From assembly GCF_009650605.1 (NCBI RefSeq), contig NZ_WAJT01000001.1, forward strand, positions 1,302,001 through 1,366,000: DNA of 64,000 nucleotides. The letters are read 5' to 3'. Origin of the DNA: Labrenzia sp. CE80 (GTDB lineage: Bacteria; Pseudomonadota; Alphaproteobacteria; Rhizobiales; Stappiaceae). Position 1 is the first letter of the stretch. The number at the start of each line of letters is the position of its first letter. Positions 28,600-36,505 of this stretch are shown in pieces. A program made the translations under genes and the position numbers. Below the pieces are notes generated by a model, which ran no database searches, was not told the DNA's origin, and saw nothing but the letters and a program-made list of their open reading frames with translations.

Positions 28600-31500
28600 A
28601 TGTTCTCACGCTTTTTTATCTACCGTCCAAAGTTTGCCTTGGTGATTTCGATTGTTATCACCCTTGTTGGTGTACTCGGCTATGTGTCTTTGCCGGTTGA
28701 GCAATTTCCCAACATTACCCCTCCGGTTGTAAATGTTTCGGCGTCGTATACCGGTGCAAATGCGGAGGTTCTGGAGGAGACGGTCGCCGCGCCCATCGAG
28801 GGTCAGGTGAACGGCGTTGACGACATGCTGTACATGCAGTCGACGAGCAATGATAGCGGTACCTATTCCCTCAATGTGACGTTTGCGGTTGGCACTGACC
28901 CTGACATTGCGACTGTAAATGTTCAGAACCGTGTTAGTCAGGCAGCCAGCCAGTTGCCGGCCGAGGTGACCCAAAATGGCGTGACAGTTCAGAAGGCCAG
29001 TACCAACATGTTGTTGGTGGTAACCTTGTATTCGCCGAAAGAAACATACGACGCTGTTTTCCTGTCGAATTATGCATCGATCTACATGAGAGATGCTTTG
29101 GCGCGTGTTGAAGGTGTTGGCCGCGCCGACGTCATGACAGACTATGCCTATGCGATGCGTATTTGGCTGGACCCAGATCGTCTTGCGAGTCTGGGCATGG
29201 CGCCAACAGATTTCATAAATGCGGTTCGCGACCAGAACGTCCAGGTTGCTGCTGGTCAAATTGGCTCGCCTCCGGTTCCGGAAGGTCAGCAGTTTCAGTA
29301 CACTGTGAAAGCCGAAGGCCGCCTTTCAGAAGTTGAGCAGTTTGAGGAGATTGTTCTGCGCACTGGCACTGACGGTGCTGTTGTTACGATAGGTGATGTT
29401 GCGCGTGTTGAACGCGGCGCACAGTTTTACTATGCAAGTGGCGACTACGATGGCCAACCGGCGACAGTTCTTGCAATCTATCAGGCTCCCGGCGCAAATG
29501 CGCTGGCTGTTGCGGAATCTGTAAAGGCACGCCTTGAAAGTTTATCTCAAAACTTTCCGTCCGACGTGGAATACGATGTTCCATTCGATACGACAGATTT
29601 CGTGCAGCAGTCTTTGGATGATGTTATCACCACGCTGTTCCTGACTTTCCTGCTTGTTGTATCGGTCGTATTTATTTTCCTTGGCAATTGGCGCGCCACG
29701 ATCATTCCAACAGTTGCAATTCCGGTCTCGCTCATCGGGACATTTGCTGTGCTGTTGGCTTTGGGGATGTCGCTTAATACGATTTCGCTCTTCGCATTGG
29801 TGTTGGCCATCGGGATCGTGGTGGACGACGCTATTGTCGTCGTTGAAAACGTCGAACGCATTATTGCAGAAGAAGGTTTGGGGCCGAAGGAAGCAACGGC
29901 CAAGGCTATGGGGCAGATTACCGGCCCGGTCGTCGCGACAACCTTGGTGCTTCTGGCGGTTTTTGTGCCGACGATCTTTATGCCGGGGATCACCGGTCAG
30001 CTTTACTCGCAGTTCGCGGTAACGATTTCGGTTTCCGTTCTGATCTCTTCCGTCAACGCTTTGACCCTGTCGCCGGCTTTGTGTGGATTGATCCTGAAAG
30101 CGCGTTCGGGCCCTCCAAAAGGCATCATGGGGATGTTCGACAGGGGCATCAAGTCAGTTCGAAACGGTTACACTGCGATCATTCGCAGGTTGGTTCGTGT
30201 TGCTGTCTTGTCATTGGTTGTTGTTGCTGGTGCTGTCTGCATGATCTTGTACCTGGGAAGCAGCTTGCCTCAGGGCTTTCTTCCGCTGGAAGACCAAGGC
30301 TATCTCATGGTCGATGTTCAGCTTCCCGACGGTGCTTCGCTTGAGCGTACTGAATCAGTGACGAAGCGCGTTGTTGAGTTGGCGTCAAAGACACCAGGTG
30401 TCGAGAACACCGTTGTCGTGAACGGTTACTCGATTTTGAATGGGGCAACATCGTCAAATTCGGCCCTCGTCATCGCAACGATGACTGGGTGGGATCAACG
30501 ACAAGAACCTGGGCTGAGTATCAATGCCATCCTGAGGAAATTCTGGGCCGAATTCTCCACCATTCCAGGCGCGAACATTATTGCCTTTAATCCACCGCCC
30601 ATTCCGGGTTTGGGAACAACGGGCGGGGTTCAGGCGATGATCCAGCAGACCGGTGGTGGTAGCCCTCAAGATTTGGCTTCTTCGATGGGCTCTTTGGTAT
30701 ATTCCTCGAACCAAAGTCCTGCAATTTCTCGGGCTTACTCCACCTTCCGGGCGAATGTACCGCAGGTTTTTGTAGACCTGGATCGGGAGAAGGCCAAGAC
30801 CCTGCAGGTGAATGTGGCCGATGTCTTTACCACTCTCCAAGCCTACCTTGGCTCTTACTACATCAACGACTTCAATATTTTTGGTCGCGTGTACAAGGTT
30901 ATGATTCAGGCGGAAGGACAGTTTCGTGACCGGGTAGAAGATATTGGCAATATCTATGTACGCGCGGAAAACGGAACGATGGTGCCCTTGCGCAGTGTCT
31001 TGACGACAGAGAATGTGCTGGGGCCGCAAATTCTCACCCGATACAACATGTTCCGCTCCGCTGCACTAATGGCGGACCCTTCTCCGGGCGCCTCAACAGG
31101 CGTTGTAATCAACGCTGTTGAACAGGCGGCTGTAGATGCCTTGCCATCAGGGTACGCCTATGAATGGACTGGCACGGCGCAACAGCAGCAGGGGGCAGGA
31201 AGCATCGTGATGTTTATCCTGCTGCTATCAGTGGTCTTCACTTATTTGTTCCTGGTTGCTCAGTATGAGAGTTGGACCATGCCAGTAGCCATCCTGTTGT
31301 CGGTAACCTTTGCATTGTTGGGAGCGCTTGTTGCGGTGTTCGTTACCGGTGGGGATGTCAACCTCTATACCCAAATCGGAATCATCATGTTGGTCGGGAT
31401 GGGGGCAAAGAATGCGATTCTGATTGTTGAGTTTGCAGTCGAGCAACGTGACGGTGGTATGTCCATCAAGGATGCTGCAATTGAAGCTGCTCATCTTCGG

Positions 31501-31773
31501 TTCCGTGCTGTTATGATGACAGCCTTGTCGTTCCTGCTTGGGGTTGTTCCCTTAATGACGGCATCAAGCGCGGGCGCGGCCAGTCAGAAGGCAATCGGCT
31601 TCGCTGTCTTTGGCGGCATGCTCTTTGCCTCAACGATTGGCATCATGCTGATACCACTGCTTTATGCGACGCTGCAGGGTATGCGGGAAACTGTCAAAGG
31701 TTGGTTCGGGTGGAAACCTGAGGACGGTCATCTGCCAGCGAACGAGCAGGGCGCTCTGCCGCAGGAAGGTTAG
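28600..31773 (+). CDS. RND multidrug efflux transporter, AcrB/HAE1 type
   Basis: This 1057-residue inner-membrane antiporter has TM1 near residues 10-28, a large periplasmic loop, then TM2-6 with the proton-relay pair of Asp in GIVVDDAIVVVENVER. A second periplasmic loop and TM8-12 follow, with GMGAKNAILIVEF in TM10. It is full length for the HAE1 family and works as a trimer with the lipoprotein adaptor encoded just upstream. Substrates are not predictable. The gene looks less GC-rich than its neighbours by eye. Confidence 0.95.
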   Translation: MFSRFFIYRPKFALVISIVITLVGVLGYVSLPVEQFPNITPPVVNVSASYTGANAEVLEETVAAPIEGQVNGVDDMLYMQSTSNDSGTYSLNVTFAVGTDPDIATVNVQNRVSQAASQLPAEVTQNGVTVQKASTNMLLVVTLYSPKETYDAVFLSNYASIYMRDALARVEGVGRADVMTDYAYAMRIWLDPDRLASLGMAPTDFINAVRDQNVQVAAGQIGSPPVPEGQQFQYTVKAEGRLSEVEQFEEIVLRTGTDGAVVTIGDVARVERGAQFYYASGDYDGQPATVLAIYQAPGANALAVAESVKARLESLSQNFPSDVEYDVPFDTTDFVQQSLDDVITTLFLTFLLVVSVVFIFLGNWRATIIPTVAIPVSLIGTFAVLLALGMSLNTISLFALVLAIGIVVDDAIVVVENVERIIAEEGLGPKEATAKAMGQITGPVVATTLVLLAVFVPTIFMPGITGQLYSQFAVTISVSVLISSVNALTLSPALCGLILKARSGPPKGIMGMFDRGIKSVRNGYTAIIRRLVRVAVLSLVVVAGAVCMILYLGSSLPQGFLPLEDQGYLMVDVQLPDGASLERTESVTKRVVELASKTPGVENTVVVNGYSILNGATSSNSALVIATMTGWDQRQEPGLSINAILRKFWAEFSTIPGANIIAFNPPPIPGLGTTGGVQAMIQQTGGGSPQDLASSMGSLVYSSNQSPAISRAYSTFRANVPQVFVDLDREKAKTLQVNVADVFTTLQAYLGSYYINDFNIFGRVYKVMIQAEGQFRDRVEDIGNIYVRAENGTMVPLRSVLTTENVLGPQILTRYNMFRSAALMADPSPGASTGVVINAVEQAAVDALPSGYAYEWTGTAQQQQGAGSIVMFILLLSVVFTYLFLVAQYESWTMPVAILLSVTFALLGALVAVFVTGGDVNLYTQIGIIMLVGMGAKNAILIVEFAVEQRDGGMSIKDAAIEAAHLRFRAVMMTALSFLLGVVPLMTASSAGAASQKAIGFAVFGGMLFASTIGIMLIPLLYATLQGMRETVKGWFGWKPEDGHLPANEQGALPQEG

Positions 31774-31800
31774 ACCTTCGAGCCTATGAGACAGAGACAG

Positions 31801-31827
31801 AAAAGCCGGCGAAATCGCCGGCTTTTT
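31801..31827 (+). terminator. Intrinsic terminator after the RND operon
   Basis: AAAAGCCGGCG at 31801-31811 and CGCCGGCTTTT at 31816-31826 form a perfect 11-bp stem with a 4-base loop. The T-run TTTTT follows directly. The A-rich left arm makes it potentially bidirectional. The ~185 bases between it and the next gene show no other structure that I could support. Confidence 0.9.
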
Positions 31828-32013
31828 ATTTGGCTAGGTGCTGATGCGTGCCACTGCCAACCGGTTTTGCCAGGAAATAGGAGCGAGGCAAAATCGTGGT
31901 GTGCTGTTTTGGAGGCTTGTGGCAACTGCTTTGAGAATGAGTTGTATCAGGAGTAGTGCCAGGAAGAATTACTCGTAAATATTCCTAGGTTAAAACCAAC
32001 TAGGATTCTACTT

Positions 32014-32742
32014 ATGACGATAAAGAATGAAATCGAGATCAATCGCGCAATTTCTTTCTATAGAGAGGAAGTGGAAAGACATGGTCTCTTCGTTGAAGAG
32101 GCGCATGACTTTGAGCTATTGGCGGAGATATGCGCTTGCAGAGATGAAAGGGAAGGCGTAAACCACTCCCTAACCGAACAGTTTTCTCCGAAGTTGTTCG
32201 ACTTTTCTCCAGACAATGCCTTTTTTCTTCTGGTTCGCGGCACGGACGGTGAGGTCGCGTCGGTTCAGGGCGCTCGTCTTGACCACCTGTCCGGAATTTC
32301 GCTCGCGGGTTTCTGGCAGACACAGCAGCGGAGAATTTACTGTGATCCCTATCCAGATCAGGTGCCAGAGCTAGGGCAGGCTCACTGTCCAGAGGCCTTT
32401 GAGATCACTGGGAAATGCGTTTACCACGGAAACATGTGGTTGACGCCAGCATGGAAAGGAAAGCGGCTGGGTCAACCCTTGTGCCGCCTTGGTCAGCTTG
32501 TGGCCTACGCAAAGTGGCCGCTCGACTATATCTACTGCTTTATCGAGAGTGCACTGGTCAGCAAGGGCTTTGCAGCCCATCAGGGCTATGCCCATATTTC
32601 ACCGGTCGGGACAGACTGGATAAAGGCGCCTGAACATATTCACGGTGATGACTATTTATGCTGGAACCGTCCGCGCGATCTCGATCACCTGGCTCGGACA
32701 ACCAACAGATCGGTCTCAAGGGCGCGGTCATACAGCCAATAA
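32014..32742 (+). CDS. Uncharacterised protein, weakly acetyltransferase-like
   Basis: This 242-residue soluble protein is not recognised with certainty. The middle segment YHGNMWLTPAWKGKRLGQPLCRLGQLVAYAKW resembles a GNAT acetyl-CoA-binding loop (R/Q-x-x-G-x-G-like, here WKGKRLGQ) preceded by a strand, and FIESALVSKGFAAHQGYAHI fits the later part of that fold. The start ATG has AGGA nine bases upstream. The last ~60 codons overlap the antisense gene at 32558-33184, so the tail after about RPRDLDHL may be run-on sequence left by rearrangement. Confidence 0.55.
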   Translation: MTIKNEIEINRAISFYREEVERHGLFVEEAHDFELLAEICACRDEREGVNHSLTEQFSPKLFDFSPDNAFFLLVRGTDGEVASVQGARLDHLSGISLAGFWQTQQRRIYCDPYPDQVPELGQAHCPEAFEITGKCVYHGNMWLTPAWKGKRLGQPLCRLGQLVAYAKWPLDYIYCFIESALVSKGFAAHQGYAHISPVGTDWIKAPEHIHGDDYLCWNRPRDLDHLARTTNRSVSRARSYSQ

Positions 32743-33184
32743 CCAGGTGACCTCCGGCGGTCCGAACCGGAACGATCAGGCGCTCATAGAGGATTTGCAT
32801 CCTCTGTCCGGCATCGTCTGCCGTGGTCGTCATAACGATGTCTAGATTCGGTTCGCCGGAAATTGCAGCGTGATATCCCCGGGCACTGATTTGTTCGAGC
32901 CCCGTGTCCGGGGTCCGCGCCCGCAAGGCGACCTCCCTGGCCCAATCTGCGCCATAGCAGGCGGCAATGAAGGAGTCGGCTCCAACTGCGATCAGCTCGG
33001 GTGCGAATCCGGTCCGGGCTCGTCCTTCGCTCAAGGTCATTTTGTTCTGGATGGTCGTGTCGAACGCAGACAGGCCGGTCCTATTCGCGTCCACCGCACG
33101 CCATTGTTGCCAGAAAGCGGAGATCTCCGGCTGAACCAATCCACGGACAATATGGTCCAGGCCAAGTGTCTCGATCGTGCTCAA
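32558..33184 (-). CDS. Uncharacterised protein, translationally coupled orphan
   Basis: This ~208-residue protein is of unknown family. The N-terminal two thirds (HIVRGLVQPEISAFWQQW, LDIVMTTTADDAGQRMQILYERLIVPVRTAGGHLVIGCM) look like a compact PAS-like sensor domain, but I cannot be sure. TTG 33184 overlaps the stop of the upstream 84-residue gene (TTGA) and has AAAGGAG eight bases before it, so it is preferred over ATG 33229. The C-terminal ~50 residues overlap the opposite-strand gene and look compositionally unlike a folded domain; the natural C-terminus may have been lost. Confidence 0.5.
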   Translation of the reverse strand: MSTIETLGLDHIVRGLVQPEISAFWQQWRAVDANRTGLSAFDTTIQNKMTLSEGRARTGFAPELIAVGADSFIAACYGADWAREVALRARTPDTGLEQISARGYHAAISGEPNLDIVMTTTADDAGQRMQILYERLIVPVRTAGGHLVIGCMTAPLRPICWLSEPGDRDRADGSSINSHHREYVQAPLSSLSRPVKYGHSPDGLQSPC

Positions 33185-33435
33185 TGGAGGGCTCCTTTGG
33201 ACGCCCTTAGTTTGTAGATGATCTTCCATGCAATCAACGCTGCAAGGTCGAAGTCTTGCTCGGACACATCAGCCAGAAGTTCCACGCCGAGTGCAGACTT
33301 GAGGGAGTATTGCAGAACATCGGCGCCGTCGTGCTTTTCAATCTCAGATTCGATTGCCCTCTGACGTTCCTGCCGCGTCAGAACCGTTGCCTTGTCGAGG
33401 ATCCGCGTGATTTCCGGATCGTCCATAAAGCTCAC
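33181..33435 (-). CDS. Small uncharacterised protein
   Basis: The 84-residue soluble protein has a helical, charged middle (TRQERQRAIESEIEKHDGADVLQYS) and a hydrophobic C-terminal part (FDLAALIAWKIIYKL). I do not recognise a family. GTG 33435 follows GGAGG at ideal spacing. It is coupled to the next minus-strand gene by a TTGA overlap, which supports both being real and functioning together. Confidence 0.55.
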   Translation of the reverse strand: MSFMDDPEITRILDKATVLTRQERQRAIESEIEKHDGADVLQYSLKSALGVELLADVSEQDFDLAALIAWKIIYKLRASKGALH

Positions 33436-33501
33436 GATTATTCCTCCCGAGTTGGTCCGGCCAGCATGGGCTCAGTCCATTCTTGATCCTGATACACTAC
33501 G

Positions 33502-33936
33502 TCATGCTCGCGGCGCTGCTTCAAGTCTTTTGTAAAGGTGCAGTATCAATTCGGACAGAGAGCTTGGATCAAGTACCAGACCGGCGGTCTCAAGTGATTG
33601 AACCGCGGCCTGGGTGGCCTTGGCGTGGAGAGCACAGTCAATTTGTGGATCTTCTTCGGCTTTTGAAGATGGAGCTTCTCTCTCTCCCTTCAGCAGCCAC
33701 TCGCTCGTAGTAGCGAGCGCTCGCGCAATTGCTCCCATAGTCGTCTGGCAGGGTGTGATACTCGGGTCTGCCCTCAAGACATCGCGTATTAGATTCACGG
33801 ATGCGCCGATCGCCAAGGCGGCTTCGGCGGGTGTCAGCGCAAGTTCCTCCAGTCGGCCGCAGATCCTTTTTTGCAGCGGTGACTGTTGCCGGCGTATCAC
33901 CTTGTTCGAGTGGGGGGAGTGTGCGCGCTTCATCAT
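33502..33936 (-). CDS. XRE-type helix-turn-helix regulator
   Basis: The ~144-residue protein has an N-terminal Cro/CI-like HTH at about residues 24-85: RLEELALTPAEAALAIGASVNLIRDVLR, then MGAIARALATTSEWLLKGE. The C-terminal helix-rich part (QSLETAGLVLDPSSLSELILHLYKRLE) could dimerise. Start choices are TTG 33939, ATG 33936 and ATG 33933. The gene is the first of the minus-strand orphan run and resembles small phage or island repressors. Its own promoter region lies at 33940-34145. Confidence 0.7.
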   Translation of the reverse strand: MMKRAHSPHSNKVIRRQQSPLQKRICGRLEELALTPAEAALAIGASVNLIRDVLRADPSITPCQTTMGAIARALATTSEWLLKGEREAPSSKAEEDPQIDCALHAKATQAAVQSLETAGLVLDPSSLSELILHLYKRLEAAPRA

Positions 33937-33939
33937 CAA

Positions 33940-34145
33940 TCGGCATCCGATCCAACTGTGAACGTATCACAAAAACTTTGCATATTTGGATGTGATGCGC
34001 AACATTATGCACGTAGAAGGTGTGCAGATTCGCAGCCACGAAAATGATTGGTGTTTCACATTTTGAGTTGGTTTGAGGCGGGGCTACTGTGAAATATCTG
34101 TGCTCTAGCCTTGTGAGTTAACCAGCTGCTGCGAACCCGCTGCGT
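33940..34145. other. Non-coding region upstream of the XRE gene
   Basis: Together with the repeat at 34146-34276 and the region to 34472 this makes more than 500 bases without a convincing gene. The part next to the XRE gene is AT-rich (for example AACTTTGCATATTTGGATG) and is probably its promoter. An antisense ORF at 34056-34427 has no codon bias or homology and spans the repeat, so I do not call it. Confidence 0.45.
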
Positions 34146-34276
34146 TTCAAGGGCGAAGCGACGCGTTCCGTGCGCAAAGTGCTGTATTTCGAAGTCTTGG
34201 TAGGCTTCAATGAAGATTGGGGAGATGTATGGTGAGCTGACAGGGGTTCGAACCCTGGACCTACTGATTAAAAGTC
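34146..34276. repeat. Direct repeat, left copy, with tRNA-Lys 3' fragment
   Basis: This copy matches 35475-35605 at 124 of 131 positions by manual alignment. Its last 38 bases (34239-34276) are identical to the tRNA-Lys region from the anticodon arm to the acceptor stem. The acceptor base at 34238 is mutated (T for C), and the 5' half of the tRNA is missing, so it is not a functional tRNA. Confidence 0.88.
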
Positions 34277-34337
34277 GCGAAGCGATACTAGCGTCAATGG
34301 TTTGAATCTGAAACAGACGTGCGACGAACTGACCTGA

Positions 34338-34353
34338 ACATAGAATTCTATGT
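34338..34353. promoter_or_regulatory. Perfect 16-bp palindrome upstream of the methyltransferase
   Basis: ACATAGAATTCTATGT is a perfect palindrome located about 120 bases before the methyltransferase start. It could be an operator for the nearby XRE regulator or another dimeric repressor; there is no direct evidence for the partner. Confidence 0.4.
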
Positions 34354-34472
34354 GCCGAAACCTGTCTGGGAATTTTCATTTTCATGACGATCGCTGGTCG
34401 CTCACGTTTAAGTGGCGAGCGTAACACCTTTTCGCGGCTAGTGCATTTTCGGCAAAAATTGAGTTGGTTAAG

Positions 34473-35465
34473 ATGGATAGCTTTTTTGATGATTTTCGTG
34501 AGGATATTTCACTTGTCGATGGTGATGTAAGGCGGACGACGACCGATCATACCCCACACTGCAGCCTCGCCGTCATCGCGTCCATGCAGAAGGACCAAGT
34601 TAATAGCGCACCTGCGTCTGTTCCGGCAGTTGGAATGGCATCGAGGCTCGAAAGATGGATTTCGGAGTCATCAACAGCGACGAGGCAGGATGCTGGCCTT
34701 GGCATTGACCGCCCGCCAAAAGACATTCACTGCGTTTGGGGCGACTATCCGGTCTTCTACGACTTTCAGAACTTGGACATTGCACTTGATGAATTGGTGC
34801 GATCTGGCGCAGAGCTCCGCGGTCGCCTTCTCGACTTCGGCTGCAGTTCCGGTCGAAATTTGGCCGCCCTGCAGAGGGCGTTCGGTAACGATCTAGAACT
34901 TTTCGGTGCGGACCCATCTCAGTCGTCAATTGAGTGGCTACGTGCAAATGTCCACGGTGTATGCGCCGAGGTCAACCGCCAGGAGCCGCCCCTGCCGTTT
35001 GAGGATGCGACGTTTGACCTTGTGCTTGCCAAGAGTATTTGGACGCATTTCTCGCCCTCAGCTGCTCGGGCGTGGTTTCGCGAGATCGAGAGGGTGATGG
35101 CGCCAGGGGGGCACTTTTTCTTTTCCACGCATGGCCCGCACGATATAGCAAGCCGGATCGCTTACAATTTCCCGAACCCGAAATACGAGCGCTTTGCTGG
35201 TGCTGATCATTGGACAAAGGAGCCGTTCTTGTCGGCTGCGATCACCGGCCTGCGGCGACAAGGGTATTTCTTTGCTCCCTACAAGGTCGTCGCTCATCAG
35301 GGCGATATCCGTGGGATAGATAATGCTAAAACTGACGATTGGGGGCTTATGTTTATGATGCCTGACTTCGTCAAGTCGCTTCTCCCCGAACGCCTCGAGG
35401 TCGTGAGCCGGTCAATTGCTCGCACAGGGGGGCGTCACGACGCGTATGTGGTCAAACGATTGTAG
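34473..35465 (+). CDS. Class I SAM-dependent methyltransferase
   Basis: This ~330-residue protein has a Rossmann methyltransferase core at about residues 115-235. Motif I is LLDFGCSSGRN, motif II the acidic DLELFGADPS, and motifs IV/V are FDLVLAKSIWTHFSPS and IERVMAPGGHFFFSTHG. This matches the Methyltransf_11/25 class acting on small molecules, lipids or sugars. The first ~80 residues are not conserved in type. ATG 34473 is chosen; TTG 34464 is possible and neither has a strong ribosome site. It is the only gene between the tRNA-Lys repeats, ending ten bases before the right copy. Confidence 0.8.
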   Translation: MDSFFDDFREDISLVDGDVRRTTTDHTPHCSLAVIASMQKDQVNSAPASVPAVGMASRLERWISESSTATRQDAGLGIDRPPKDIHCVWGDYPVFYDFQNLDIALDELVRSGAELRGRLLDFGCSSGRNLAALQRAFGNDLELFGADPSQSSIEWLRANVHGVCAEVNRQEPPLPFEDATFDLVLAKSIWTHFSPSAARAWFREIERVMAPGGHFFFSTHGPHDIASRIAYNFPNPKYERFAGADHWTKEPFLSAAITGLRRQGYFFAPYKVVAHQGDIRGIDNAKTDDWGLMFMMPDFVKSLLPERLEVVSRSIARTGGRHDAYVVKRL

Positions 35466-35474
35466 GGTACGGTA

Positions 35475-35605
35475 TTCAAGGGCGAAGCGGCGCGTTCCGT
35501 GCGCAAAGTGCTGCATTTCGAAGTCATGGTAGACTTCAATGAAGACTGGGGAGGTGTATGGTGAGCCGACAGGGGTTCGAACCCTGGACCTACTGATTAA
35601 AAGTC
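35475..35605. repeat. Direct repeat, right copy, overlapping tRNA-Lys
   Basis: This is the partner of 34146-34276. It starts 84 bases beyond the encoded CCA end of the tRNA and ends just inside the anticodon stem, so it covers the 3' ~47 bases of the gene plus its downstream flank. Confidence 0.88.
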
Positions 35606-35634
35606 AGTTGCTCTACCAGCTGAGCTATCGGCTC
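35559..35634 (-). tRNA. tRNA-Lys (anticodon TTT)
   Basis: On the minus strand the 76-base gene folds as a complete cloverleaf. The acceptor arms GAGCCGA/TCGGCTC pair fully. The D arm is AGCTCAGCTGGTAGAGC, the anticodon loop is CTTTTAA flanked by ACTGA/TCAGT, and the T loop is GGTTCGAACCC inside CAGGG/CCCTG-type pairing. The discriminator is A and CCA is encoded. The 3' half is duplicated about 1.3 kb away. Confidence 0.95.
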
Positions 35635-35935
35635 CCAATTTCGGGATACTCAGAACATCGAGCGGTCTGGTGGTTCCCGCCGACTGAAGCCGTGTTCCGA
35701 ATGTGGCGTGTGTTTATGCTGAGCCGTTCTTAGTTTCAACCCCGAAAACGGAAAAATCCATGGATTAATCTGGTGGATGGATGAAGGAAAGTATATCATT
35801 GTAAAAACGACTTATATTTATCGTTAATAATAAGATAAATAATATAAATATTTATTCATCTTCTGGGTTTTTAATTATCTCATAGATGATACGCCGTAGG
35901 TCACACTTCGCGGTGCCAGTTATTTGCTATATGGT
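35635..35935. other. AT-rich non-coding region upstream of tRNA-Lys
   Basis: About 300 bases have no supported gene. The first part should hold the tRNA promoter on the minus strand. From about 35750 to 35880 the sequence is strikingly AT-rich (runs such as AATAATAAGATAAATAATA), unlike anything else in the window. It could be a horizontally acquired or H-NS-like/MucR-bound segment. Confidence 0.5.
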
Positions 35936-36331
35936 ATGAACCCAATAACTGACGCAATGCGAACTTTTAATATGCTCCCGCAGCCCAGACAGAAACATGT
36001 CTTGAGTGCGGTTCGAAATGCAATGCGAGGCTTTATGCACGACAGTTCAGTTGAACGTTCCGCTGGTACAATGGAACTTGAATTCATGAAGGGGCACATC
36101 GCCGCGACCATGACGCTGATTCAAGGCCTGATCGACCAGGGAACCGTCGATCGTGACAAGTTGGATGCGTTTTTTGCAGGGTTCGTTTGCCAGTTGCCTC
36201 ATACCCGCGACACGCTCGGTCTGCGCCTCGTCATAGATCAGTGGCGTGAGGGACTGCGCAGCGGCGAAGATGAGGGCGTTTTGCGCCAATGTCTGTTCGA
36301 AGTCATCAAGGGGGGGCGTCAACCAGATTGA
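35936..36331 (+). CDS. Uncharacterised helical protein
   Basis: The ~131-residue protein is predicted mostly helical (MNPITDAMRTFNMLPQPRQKHVLSAVRNAMRGFM; LIQGLIDQGTVDRDKLDAFFAGFV). No membrane segment or known motif was seen. ATG 35936 is chosen; TTG 35924 is also in frame and neither has a good ribosome site. It stands alone between the tRNA region and the TRAP operon. Codon use looks like that of the host genes, which supports a real gene. Confidence 0.55.
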   Translation: MNPITDAMRTFNMLPQPRQKHVLSAVRNAMRGFMHDSSVERSAGTMELEFMKGHIAATMTLIQGLIDQGTVDRDKLDAFFAGFVCQLPHTRDTLGLRLVIDQWREGLRSGEDEGVLRQCLFEVIKGGRQPD

Positions 36332-36437
36332 CCTTCAAGTCGCTGGATCTGAAAAATTTTGCACGAGTATGAATATTTTTTGAAGAAATCGTTTCTCCAG
36401 GGTTTCCTGGCCTAAATATTTTTGCTTATCTTCCTCC

Positions 36438-36460
36438 TTCGAGAATAGTTTTGTCTCGAA
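36438..36460. promoter_or_regulatory. Inverted repeat upstream of the TAXI-TRAP operon
   Basis: TTCGAGA at 36438-36444 and TCTCGAA at 36454-36460 form a perfect 7-bp inverted repeat with a 9-base spacer, about 45 bases before the binding-protein start. It may be an operator or a 5' UTR hairpin. No linked regulator gene was found. Confidence 0.4.
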
Positions 36461-36505
36461 ACGGTTTCAACTGAAGCCGATTTACCAAACAGGTGGAGGT
36501 TACCT

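Larger units (their letters stand above)
34146..35605. mobile_element. Minimal tRNA-Lys-associated island with methyltransferase cargo
   Basis: A 131-bp direct repeat (34146-34276 and 35475-35605) brackets about 1.2 kb that holds one methyltransferase gene. The right copy enters the intact tRNA-Lys gene, and the left copy contains the 3' ~47 bases of that tRNA. This is the geometry left by site-specific insertion at a tRNA 3' end. No integrase or excisionase is seen, so it is either a decayed or trans-mobilised element, or a segmental duplication that carried the gene. Confidence 0.6.

Noticed and set aside
34230..34276. Second tRNA-Lys gene
   Set aside because: Only the 3' ~47 bases are present and the acceptor stem is mutated, so it cannot fold into a tRNA. 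It is the island repeat.
34056..34427. 123-codon ORF on the minus strand
   Set aside because: It spans the repeat with the tRNA fragment, has no recognisable domain and shows no codon bias.
31774..36331. Complete prophage or integrative element
   Set aside because: There is an XRE regulator and a tRNA repeat, but no integrase, structural, replication or conjugation gene.
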